This document shows positions 1-6,474 of a stretch of 7,966 nucleotides of DNA, one piece after another (the stretch's first letter is position 1; every line of letters starts with the position of its first letter). The notes beneath the pieces were generated by a model. It was given only the letters and a program-made list of their open reading frames with translations, did no database searches and was not told the DNA's origin. Made by a program: the position numbers and the translations under genes. The DNA lies in NCBI GenBank assembly GCA_021805405.1, contig JAJZFK010000124.1:1-7966 (forward strand), given 5' to 3'. Source of the stretch: a bacterium (GTDB lineage: Bacteria > Armatimonadota > Chthonomonadetes > Chthonomonadales > Chthonomonadaceae).

Positions 1-238
1 TATTCGCCTTGTATCAACAGCAAGCTATGCCTGCACGCGCCATATGCAGTGCCTTCTGCACTTCACGGTGCTCGAACCTCACTGTCACTACGCCACCGTC
101 AGGAGCTAAACGCCTTGGGATGTACGGTTGCCAACAGACGATGGCGGGTCGGAAACCTGGCCGATCAACCGTAACTTACCACCCATATGTGACCGTAAAT
201 TCACTGCGCGCGATAATACTGGCCACCAGTACATCAAG
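1..238. other. Region downstream of the glycosidase gene, no supported gene
   Basis: No convincing gene was found on either strand. The plus-strand frame from 9 to 377 is open but runs antisense into the 3' end of the glycosidase gene and resembles no family. On the minus strand the frame that continues past the glycosidase stop has a second TAA at 176-178 and a TGA at 14-16, with 20 and 53 sense codons between the stops. The second stretch reads somewhat like protein (for example FEHREVQKALHMARAG) but has no start codon near its beginning. A short inverted repeat lies at 217-231. It is most likely intergenic or decayed sequence; a gene from outside the window may reach its left edge. Confidence 0.5.
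217..231 (-). terminator. Weak stem-loop just after the glycosidase stop
   Basis: TACTGG and CCAGTA form a perfect 6-base inverted repeat around a 3-base loop, starting 8 bases after the glycosidase stop codon. No run of U follows in the minus-strand transcript, so it is not a canonical intrinsic terminator. It could protect the 3' end or be chance. Confidence 0.25.
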
Positions 239-2872
239 TTATGGTTTCGCTTCTAGTATCGCCTTCAGGTACATCCCCGTAAGTTTGGGGTCTAGCGGAA
301 GCGGTTTCTCGGTGCCATCTGGGACAAACGGAACAGCAACCGGGGCGATCACCAGTGCATCAATCGAGCAGAAGTAGCGCCCTTTCGACTTGCTAAGGAC
401 ATGAATGGTGACAGCGTGTGCGCCTGCCGTAAGGGTTGTTGTACCCAGTTGGAACCACCCAAAGTAACCGGAGAGGTACTTTGGACCACCGGGCGTGGCA
501 TTGGTTGGATCATGCTCCGCGTGGTTGTCAATGTACCAGGCTATGGGTGACACACCCGGGCCGGGCGGTGTTCCCGCCATCCAGATGGTATAGTCTCCGG
601 CTGTCGGTACATCGAACACATAGCGCGAAGCGTAGTCCTTCACTTGCGATGGGCTTTGAGCCGTTGCAAGACGCAGGTAGCCACCGCCGCTTGCGCCTGC
701 ATTGGCAGCATATTCCGGGAAGTTAGTACCAACTGGATTTTCACCCTCAATCCAGCGGTAGGGGCTTGCCGCGAGTGACAGCGCTTCCACCTGACGCAAC
801 GCACCCTTGTAGGCCTGGGCAGGATTATGTGCCTTCAGCAACTGCTGGTCCTCGTCGAACTGTATACGCGCAAACGTTGCGGCCGGGTTCTTGGAAGGAT
901 CTGTTACTTTTAGCAAAATGGCCAACAGTGCGATGGCGTCCGAGGCAGCCTGGTCTGGAAATGGTGATTGGGAGCCTATCGTGAAGATGAGCGGCTCTTG
1001 GTTAAAGGAAACAACGACACTGGTCTTTCCAGCCATTTGCACCGGAACCGGCACCCCTTCGGGGGTTTCGCATTTGAACGTTTTAGGAGTGCTTGTTTCG
1101 AACCGTACTTTGCGTGGGCCCATCAAGGATGAAAGAACCGTCTCGGCTGTTCCATCTGGAAGCGTTATTGAGTATCCCTCAAACGAAGGCCACAGGTTGA
1201 GCGATTTACCGGTTGCGGTACATGGTAGCCAGTAGACTCCTGCACTGTTTGGCACGAGACCCACTGTTGCAGGTCCTGGGCTCGACTCCGGGAAATAGAG
1301 GGCCCGTGGCTGCACGAAGGGAGACTGCGAATCGCCATCGATATCAGTTTTCGCCTGGTGAAGCCAGTCTAAAAGCTGAGGTGATGCCAGCCAGTTCTGC
1401 GATTTAGGCAAATCACTTGCCGCACTGAACTGATCAACGTAGAAGCCCTTGAACCCGATGGAGCGCATAGAGGCGATGTCCTGTTCAAGTGACGTCAGAT
1501 TCGGATATGGCGGTAGTACGCCGTTATTGTCGCCTTCAATTGGTGCGGCCATGAGCCACAGCGGGCTGCTGCTCCAACTGCTGCATGCATACGCAGGGCC
1601 GGTTAGCTGCTGGAGGCGCGACGGTTGCTGCGGTGATGTTGCAATGGTTAACCCGTCGTATCCCTCAGGCGAAGTCTGAGTAAGAAAGAGGCTGTTAGGC
1701 ATTGCCGTCACAACTACGGGTACGTCTGCTATACGCCGTTTCAGAATGTTGGAAATGGAGTTGAGGTAATATTTGATGGAGCCCTCACGCCACGAAGTAT
1801 AGTCGTTCCACCATCCGGCAGACGCACTGTTCACGGTTTCCACCCGGTGCGTGTCGCCGGTAGCTGGGTCATAAAGGTAGGGAATTCCGCGCCCGCCGCT
1901 CCAAAGCGGTATCAATCGGGATAGAACGGTAATGCTGTCGATGGGGGTGCTTAGCTGCCATCGGTTACTGATGACGGTGGAGGTGCCAAGGTGAGTTTCG
2001 AGATAGTGCCGCCACTCAACCAGTGCGAGCGGTGAATTAGGTACGATATGCCGGTCGGCCGACGGCATCGAGGCATACCTACCGAGTGGGTTAATGAAGA
2101 ACCGTAATCCCTTGCCAAACTGAACGCTCTTGAAGAATGTGAGCAGGTTGTCGCGATACGAGTCGAAGCCCGACCACAAATCCGGCATATGCCTGTCGGG
2201 AGCAGCTGTGATATGGGGCAGGGTAATAACAACAGGGCGCGTTATGTTGCCCACCGTTACAAACGGCGCGGTTACTGTATCGCCATCTACGCGCGCCATC
2301 CCCTTCTGTACCATGCGACTATCGCTTCCGGCATCTGCTATAAAATACGCTGCAGCGTCTACACCCTTTATTCTCCAGACCGCCTGCGTATCCTGCGCGT
2401 TGTCGAACCGGTAGACGGCAGGGCGAACGTTGAAACCGGAAATTCTGGGGAGCGCGCCAGGACCAAAGGCGACTCCATATTGGAACCCATTCTCGTCCAG
2501 ATAAGTAACAAGCCGCTGAAATGCCGAAGGAGCTATGTTGATGAGTGGCTTATCTGGCCACACTATGATGCTGGTGATGCCGTGCGATTTTAGAAGCTGA
2601 AGCGCCTGCTCATCCACCTGCCAAGCGGCATCCGAAGAATCTATCAGCGATTGCGGGTGAAACGCGCCGCCAACAGGAAGATAGGGACTGCCACCCCAGA
2701 CAAGCGTGCCGGCCTGCGAAATCGACCAGGTCTGTACCGACTTGACCGAGTCCACGTAGGTTCCACCTCGTAGGGTAGTCGTAGCACCTACGGCTGTGTT
2801 AGGTGTTGTCAGCACTAAAAATACGCTGAGTATCGAGACAAAACTCGCGAGTTTCACGCGGCTGTTAGGCAT
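239..2872 (-). CDS. Secreted glycoside-hydrolase-like protein (GH42-like barrel plus C-terminal carbohydrate-binding-type domain)
   Basis: This 877-residue protein is probably exported and acts on, or binds, a carbohydrate; the substrate cannot be told. Residues 1-30 form a Sec signal peptide: R5 and K7, a hydrophobic core to about 22, and likely cleavage near AVGA (27-30). Residues about 50-510 look like a TIM barrel of the beta-galactosidase (GH42/GH35) type, with strand-like segments SIIVWPD (101-107), YGVAFG (132-137), VPVVVTAMPN (384-393) and GFKGFYVDQF (473-482). Residues 284-306 (LVEWRHYLETHLG, then NRW) resemble the helix that follows the acid/base motif in GH42, but the usual NE there reads N261-P262. 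Residues about 520-635 look like beta-rich accessory sequence. Residues 704-845 start with RWIEGEN and continue with GGGYLRL, AGDYTIWMAG and SIDALVI, the pattern of a CBM6/35-like galactose-binding sandwich. The ATG at 2872 has AGGA 10 bases upstream, within a hairpin. The gene is third in the argS block. The coding call is firm; the exact family and activity are not. Confidence 0.75.
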   Translation of the reverse strand: MPNSRVKLASFVSILSVFLVLTTPNTAVGATTTLRGGTYVDSVKSVQTWSISQAGTLVWGGSPYLPVGGAFHPQSLIDSSDAAWQVDEQALQLLKSHGITSIIVWPDKPLINIAPSAFQRLVTYLDENGFQYGVAFGPGALPRISGFNVRPAVYRFDNAQDTQAVWRIKGVDAAAYFIADAGSDSRMVQKGMARVDGDTVTAPFVTVGNITRPVVITLPHITAAPDRHMPDLWSGFDSYRDNLLTFFKSVQFGKGLRFFINPLGRYASMPSADRHIVPNSPLALVEWRHYLETHLGTSTVISNRWQLSTPIDSITVLSRLIPLWSGGRGIPYLYDPATGDTHRVETVNSASAGWWNDYTSWREGSIKYYLNSISNILKRRIADVPVVVTAMPNSLFLTQTSPEGYDGLTIATSPQQPSRLQQLTGPAYACSSWSSSPLWLMAAPIEGDNNGVLPPYPNLTSLEQDIASMRSIGFKGFYVDQFSAASDLPKSQNWLASPQLLDWLHQAKTDIDGDSQSPFVQPRALYFPESSPGPATVGLVPNSAGVYWLPCTATGKSLNLWPSFEGYSITLPDGTAETVLSSLMGPRKVRFETSTPKTFKCETPEGVPVPVQMAGKTSVVVSFNQEPLIFTIGSQSPFPDQAASDAIALLAILLKVTDPSKNPAATFARIQFDEDQQLLKAHNPAQAYKGALRQVEALSLAASPYRWIEGENPVGTNFPEYAANAGASGGGYLRLATAQSPSQVKDYASRYVFDVPTAGDYTIWMAGTPPGPGVSPIAWYIDNHAEHDPTNATPGGPKYLSGYFGWFQLGTTTLTAGAHAVTIHVLSKSKGRYFCSIDALVIAPVAVPFVPDGTEKPLPLDPKLTGMYLKAILEAKP

Positions 2873-2876
2873 ATTG

Positions 2877-2901
2877 CAGGTTTCCTGAAACGGCTCGTTT
2901 C
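2877..2901 (-). promoter_or_regulatory. Nested hairpins over the ribosome-binding site of the glycosidase gene
   Basis: In the minus-strand transcript GAAACG and CGTTTC form a 6-base-pair stem with a 3-base loop (2887-2901). Directly after it CAGG-AAA-CCTG (2877-2887) can form a 4-base-pair stem that holds the Shine-Dalgarno core AGGA. The GTTTC half can also pair with the following GAAAC (2880-2891), so the folds compete. The start codon follows 4 bases after the second stem. The pairing is read directly; a role in translational control is inference. Confidence 0.35.
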
Positions 2902-2928
2902 AACGGGTAAAGACGTGTGGCACGGGTT

Positions 2929-3294
2929 CTAATCGGGTAACGAATACTCGTCTACTGGTGAAAAGTGGATGACGGTTACTGTGTCTTCAACGCTCACGTC
3001 TTCGGAGTAGATTCTTCGCAAAAGGTTTACCAGGTCTTCAACATTCCGGAATTCGGGGTTCTCTTTCTGAACCTCGCGCGGTGAAAGTTGATCGATGGTC
3101 TTCACCTCCACACGATCTACAATAGCCGTGAAGAGGCGCATTCGCCGAGCGAATCGCGCACCAATCGTGACCCATACAAGGGTACCAGCCTGGTACTTTG
3201 CAGATTTGTCGCCAAGCCGGATTGTGAGGCTCTTACGGCCATTGCGGAGAACGTCTTCATAATATTCTGAATAGAAATTAAGGGCAAACATCAT
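2929..3294 (-). CDS. ASCH-domain protein, candidate YqfB-like N4-acetylcytidine amidohydrolase
   Basis: A 121-residue cytosolic protein made of one ASCH domain, a PUA-like beta-barrel fold linked to RNA or modified nucleosides. The hallmark G-x-K-x-x-T-x-R is present as GRKSLTIR (19-26), followed by AGTLVWV (36-42) and a C-terminal strand TVTVIHF (105-111). Aligned by eye with E. coli YqfB as I recall it, K21, T24 and E78 (in QKEN, 76-79) match the residues reported as its catalytic Lys, Thr and Glu. YqfB hydrolyses N4-acetylcytidine to cytidine and acetate. The ATG at 3294 is followed by a second ATG; GAAAGG at 3301-3306 lies 6 bases upstream and ends where the argS stop codon begins. Only 3 bases separate it from argS, so it is very likely co-transcribed and translationally coupled. 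The ASCH fold is well supported; the substrate is an inference from motif residues, and RNA binding without catalysis is the alternative. Confidence 0.85.
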   Translation of the reverse strand: MMFALNFYSEYYEDVLRNGRKSLTIRLGDKSAKYQAGTLVWVTIGARFARRMRLFTAIVDRVEVKTIDQLSPREVQKENPEFRNVEDLVNLLRRIYSEDVSVEDTVTVIHFSPVDEYSLPD

Positions 3295-3297
3295 AAT

Positions 3298-5142
3298 CTA
3301 CCTTTCAACGTCGGGCACGGAGTTGGTGTCGAGACGATCCATACGGTCGGGGGCCGATACGCCTAGCAGAGTTAGAAGATTGCGCAGAACTATTCGTGCG
3401 CCGTCGACCAGTGCAAGACGAGCCATGGTTAGCTCTATTGGCACATCACCTTCGCGTGTGGGAAGTACCCTGCAGTTTTCGTAAAACAGGTTAAGCATGC
3501 CGGCCAGATCAATGGCAAACCGCGTTAGCCTGTGCGGGGCATACCGTTGCGCGGCGAGCGTTACCTCACCGGGATAATCTGAAAGTCGGCGAAGTAGGTC
3601 CAGTTCACGGGGATGTGTGAGCACTCTGTATCCATCACCGTTGTTCGGCGGTAGCGGAATTGAATTTTCCCCTGCTTTACGCAAGATATTGCATAGCCGA
3701 GCATGAGCATACTGCACGTAATAGACGGGATTTTCGTTAGACTGCTTACGGGCGAGCTCGACATCTACCGTAGAGGGCGTTTCGTATGAGTTTAATAGGA
3801 AGTAGAACCTTGCAGCATCCTTGCCGATGTCGTCAATAAGGTCTTCCTTCAACTCTAGCACGATGCCCTTACGCTTGCCTCCTATAACGGCCTCGCCATC
3901 GCGCAGGAGCGAGACCATCTGGGTGATGACGATTTCGAGTTGCGATCGATCGTAGCCCAGGGCAGCTACAGATGCCTGTAGGCGGGCGACGTAGCCATGG
4001 TGGTCCGCACCCAGAATATCAATTAGTTTTGTGAACCCGCGCTGGTATTTGTTGGCGTGGTATGCAGCATCGGCTGCGATGTATGTCGCCTTTTCGTTGG
4101 AACGGATGAGCACGCGGTCTTCAGTGTCACCAAACTCCGTAGATTTTAGCCACAGCGCCCCATCGCGAGTGTAGGTGAAACCGCGCTCATTAAGCGTTGC
4201 AACCGTCGCCTCCACCGCTCCTGCATCATAAAGACTGCTCTCCATGAACCAGCAGTCGTAATAAACACCAAATGCCTCAAGGGCGTTACGCTGGGCCTGT
4301 ATCATTTTGCCAAGCGTAATCTTGCGGAAATAGGCTTCTGTTTCGTCAACTCCCGCCTGGGTCTCAGAACCATCTACCCCAAAAAGCTGCAGTGTCTGCT
4401 TCTCGCTTGCGTTGCCAATCTCCTGCACAATTGAACGCGCAATGTCGGTGACATATTCGCCTGGGTAGCCCTTTTCAGGAAAAGTGATGGGGCTAACGGC
4501 GCCACTGTTGGGGATCGCGCCGGCCTCAACGCGACCATCGGGCATGGCGAGTGAGTAACCAAGCTGCTGAAGGTATCGCGCTTCAACCGTGCGGGCAAAC
4601 ACACTGAGTTGCGAGGAGTTTAGCGCGTCGTTAATGTAGAACTCTCGCGCAACTTCGCACCCCTGGGAAGTTAGCAGATTGCCAAGTACATCACCTAGCG
4701 CAGCAGCTCGGCCATTCACGACACTGATGGGGCCAGTTGGGTTTGCGCTCACGAATTCAATGAGCACTCGCTCGCCGGTTGGCGCATCTGCAAGGCCATA
4801 GGTCAAGTCGCGATCGCGGATACTCTTCAGATTATTGTACAACCACTCCGGGTTGAGGAAGAGGTTAATAAAACCTGGACCAGCCACCTCGGTATTCCTC
4901 ACCAGAGTCTGGTCAGCAGGCAAGTGCCTACAGATGATCTCCGCGATCACTCTGCTATCCTTTATACCCGTTGCTTTTTTCAGTACCAGTGCCAGATTGC
5001 TGGAAAAGTCACCGAACTGTTTGTCTGGTGGTGTCTCCAGCTTTATTTCATAGTTGGTATCCGCTGGTATTGATAGTTCACCACTGCTACAGGCGCTGGT
5101 AACTGCTTCGGAGAGGAGGCTGGCTAACTGTTCGGTTATCAC
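3298..5142 (-). CDS. argS: Arginyl-tRNA synthetase with non-canonical class I signature motifs
   Basis: Charges tRNA-Arg with arginine in the cytosol using ATP. It has 614 residues against about 550-590 usual. Residues 1-105 are the N-terminal additional domain (GDFSSNLALVLKK, 44-56; GPGFINLFL, 88-96). The class I catalytic domain spans about 120-450 with EFVSANPTGP (129-138), FPEKGYPGEYVTDIA (221-235) and GADHHGYVARLQA (378-390). YYVQYAHARLCNILRKA (474-490) opens the helical anticodon-binding domain, which ends with LLGVSAPDRM (592-601), where most ArgRS proteins stop. Here 13 more residues follow. The motif after NPTGP, normally HVGH, reads SVVN (140-143), and the KMSKS-equivalent loop reads IGGKRKG (420-426). 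Both are read directly from intact codons and the frame is open throughout. The GTG start is chosen because AGGAG lies 6 bases upstream. ArgRS identity is firm; full activity is not certain because of the motif changes. Confidence 0.95.
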   Translation of the reverse strand: MITEQLASLLSEAVTSACSSGELSIPADTNYEIKLETPPDKQFGDFSSNLALVLKKATGIKDSRVIAEIICRHLPADQTLVRNTEVAGPGFINLFLNPEWLYNNLKSIRDRDLTYGLADAPTGERVLIEFVSANPTGPISVVNGRAAALGDVLGNLLTSQGCEVAREFYINDALNSSQLSVFARTVEARYLQQLGYSLAMPDGRVEAGAIPNSGAVSPITFPEKGYPGEYVTDIARSIVQEIGNASEKQTLQLFGVDGSETQAGVDETEAYFRKITLGKMIQAQRNALEAFGVYYDCWFMESSLYDAGAVEATVATLNERGFTYTRDGALWLKSTEFGDTEDRVLIRSNEKATYIAADAAYHANKYQRGFTKLIDILGADHHGYVARLQASVAALGYDRSQLEIVITQMVSLLRDGEAVIGGKRKGIVLELKEDLIDDIGKDAARFYFLLNSYETPSTVDVELARKQSNENPVYYVQYAHARLCNILRKAGENSIPLPPNNGDGYRVLTHPRELDLLRRLSDYPGEVTLAAQRYAPHRLTRFAIDLAGMLNLFYENCRVLPTREGDVPIELTMARLALVDGARIVLRNLLTLLGVSAPDRMDRLDTNSVPDVER

Positions 5143-5148
5143 ACATAA

Positions 5149-5153
5149 CTCCT
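5149..5153 (-). promoter_or_regulatory. Ribosome-binding site of argS, sets the GTG start
   Basis: AGGAG on the minus strand stands 6 bases before the GTG at 5142-5140. An ATG at 5146-5144 is closer but is in another frame and opens only a short reading frame unlike ArgRS. The site therefore supports GTG as the start. Confidence 0.7.
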
Positions 5154-5309
5154 GCCAAAATTTTGCGGTAATTACTGGCTAACTAGTGACGAATCGCTTA
5201 CAAACAACGTTCGACCCTAAATGCACCGTAAATGAGTGAGACACTTCGTTTTAACCGAGCGATGCAAACACGACTCGCTGGTATTCAAATGAAGTGCAAG
5301 TAAGAGTAC

Positions 5310-5315
5310 ATTATA
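5310..5315 (-). promoter_or_regulatory. Candidate -10 box for argS
   Basis: A perfect TATAAT lies on the minus strand about 167 bases before the argS start, which would give a leader of about 160 bases. No clear -35 hexamer is seen at 16-18 bases, so the call rests on the -10 match alone. On the plus strand the same bases overlap TATACT (5312-5317). Confidence 0.35.
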
Positions 5316-5390
5316 CTCTGCATCGCCCTTTTCCTGCCTCAGGCTTGGCCCGCCATCCATGCAGCCGAATTCACTGAGAGTGTTCTAATC

Positions 5391-5404
5391 CCGACAACAG
5401 TCGG
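5391..5404. repeat. Short GC-rich inverted repeat upstream of the uppP promoter candidate
   Basis: CCGAC, the 4-base loop AACA, and GTCGG form a perfect 5-base-pair hairpin or dyad ending 20 bases before the extended -10 element. Its position, near where a -35 would lie, would suit an operator, but no regulator is known. Confidence 0.3.
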
Positions 5405-5424
5405 CAATCAAGCTGCCTTCGGTA

Positions 5425-5433
5425 TGTTATACT
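5425..5433 (+). promoter_or_regulatory. Candidate extended -10 promoter for uppP
   Basis: TGT directly before TATACT (5428-5433) makes an extended -10 element, 45 bases upstream of the uppP ATG, placing the transcript start near 5440. No good -35 hexamer is visible at normal spacing, which an extended -10 promoter can tolerate. Confidence 0.45.
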
Positions 5434-5478
5434 CTTCAAGACACATTACGAATCCTTTTCGCGGAGGTTGAGAATAGA

Positions 5479-6474
5479 ATGACCCTTCTTCAGGCTATCT
5501 GGCTAGGGCTGCTTCAAGGGATAACAGAATTCCTTCCCGTAAGCAGCACTGCGCACATGGATATTGCCTCACGGCTCTTCATTGGCCACGATGTGGGTGC
5601 TGCCTACTCGGCAGTGGTTCAACTGGGACCTATGTTTGCCATCATCTACTATTTTCGACACGACCTTGTTCGCTATTTGAAGGGTATATTGCGGACGCGC
5701 TCGCCGTTCAATATACCAGCCGATGATTTAGACGCAAGATTAGGCTGGTTTGTCCTGCTAGGTTTCATTCCACTCGCCATCTTCGGCCTGCTACTAGAGC
5801 ACAAGATCGACACGTCGTTTCGCAGGCTGGATGTGGTTTCGGTCGCTCTCATTGTGTTGGCGCTTGTCATGTTGTGGGCAGAAAAGACAGGCAAGCGCAC
5901 TCGAACGCTGAAAGACATGACGCTTAAGGACAGTCAGATAATTGGCTGGGCGCAGGTACTTGCGCTCGTTCCTGGCACGAGCCGGTCTGGTGTAACAATA
6001 ACAGCTGGACTATTTCAAAACCTGGATCGAGAAGAGGCTGCACGCTTCAGCTTCCTCTTAAGCGTGCCAGTTATTGTAGCGGCTGGCCTTTACAAGTTGC
6101 TGAAAGCGATTGTTTTCGTCATGAAGCCGTCGCACTTTACTCCGCAGGCGGCATGGGAGATGCATCCATACGGTAATGGCACTCTTGGTGCTGGTGAACT
6201 CGGCTTATTTCTATTCTCGACAGTGATTGCTGGGATATTTGCCTACATTGTAGTTCGGTGGTTTATGAAGTACATGGAGAACCACAATACCTATGTCTTC
6301 ATTGCCTACCGAATTATTCTGGGAATAGCGGTCATATTACTGCTTAAATCCGGTAGAATCTCCAATACACGGTCAGAGCATCCGCCAACCACAACGCCGC
6401 TAACTGCGTTTCATGCTCCGACGGATGGTCAGAGGGAGCCGGCAAAGTGGAAGAACAAGCATGTGACATCCTAA
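5479..6474 (+). CDS. uppP: Undecaprenyl-diphosphatase (UppP/BacA)
   Basis: Integral membrane phosphatase that converts undecaprenyl diphosphate to the monophosphate, recycling the lipid carrier for peptidoglycan and other envelope polymers; overexpression of family members gives bacitracin resistance. The (E/Q)xxxE motif is Q13-G-I-T-E17, followed by FLPVSSTAH with H26. The second signature is PGTSRSGVT (165-173) with R169, and REEAARFSFLLSVPV (184-198) is also typical. Several hydrophobic segments are visible, for example 92-107, 119-133, 192-206, 242-259 and 273-289. The ATG has GGAGG at 5463-5467, 11 bases upstream. The protein has 331 residues against about 265-290 usual. The excess is a hydrophilic, Pro/Thr-rich tail after K290 with no family counterpart I know. 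The last 28 bases overlap the start of the oxidoreductase gene. Identity is very secure. Confidence 0.97.
   Translation: MTLLQAIWLGLLQGITEFLPVSSTAHMDIASRLFIGHDVGAAYSAVVQLGPMFAIIYYFRHDLVRYLKGILRTRSPFNIPADDLDARLGWFVLLGFIPLAIFGLLLEHKIDTSFRRLDVVSVALIVLALVMLWAEKTGKRTRTLKDMTLKDSQIIGWAQVLALVPGTSRSGVTITAGLFQNLDREEAARFSFLLSVPVIVAAGLYKLLKAIVFVMKPSHFTPQAAWEMHPYGNGTLGAGELGLFLFSTVIAGIFAYIVVRWFMKYMENHNTYVFIAYRIILGIAVILLLKSGRISNTRSEHPPTTTPLTAFHAPTDGQREPAKWKNKHVTS
6431..6438 (+). promoter_or_regulatory. Ribosome-binding site inside the uppP 3' end, sets the oxidoreductase GTG start
   Basis: AGAGGGAG stands 8 bases before the GTG at 6447. In that frame the previous stop is TAG at 6354-6356 and no ATG, GTG or TTG occurs between it and 6447, so this GTG is the only usual start ahead of the FAD motif. 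Confidence 0.7.

Larger units (their letters stand above)
5143..5478. promoter_or_regulatory. Divergent intergenic region between argS and uppP
   Basis: This 336-base stretch separates two divergent genes and should hold both promoters. It contains palindromes CAAAATTTTG (5156-5165) and GTAATTAC (5168-5175), GAGTA-CATTA-TACTC (5304-5318), and a GC-rich hairpin CCGAC-AACA-GTCGG (5391-5404). The 9-mer TTATACTCT occurs twice (5311-5319 and 5427-5435). No tRNA, riboswitch or T-box leader was recognised. The largest plus-strand reading frame noticed inside, 5232-5303 (23 codons), lacks a ribosome-binding site. Confidence 0.6.

Noticed and set aside
9..377. Plus-strand open frame of 122 codons at the left edge
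   Set aside because: It overlaps the 3' end of the glycosidase gene antisense, has no ribosome-binding site seen and matches no family pattern.
2189..2593. Plus-strand open frame of 134 codons
   Set aside because: It lies wholly antisense inside the glycosidase gene and its product looks like random sequence.
3298..5142. argS as a pseudogene because of the altered signature motifs
   Set aside because: The frame is intact over 614 codons and other ArgRS motifs and the anticodon-binding domain are well conserved, so decay is unlikely.
5143..5300. T-box or other aminoacyl-tRNA-responsive leader upstream of argS
   Set aside because: No conserved T-box sequence or terminator/antiterminator pair could be found by eye in the roughly 160-base leader.
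5232..5303. 23-codon plus-strand frame as a possible leader peptide for uppP
   Set aside because: No Shine-Dalgarno precedes it, no terminator follows it, and it has no codon run suggesting attenuation.
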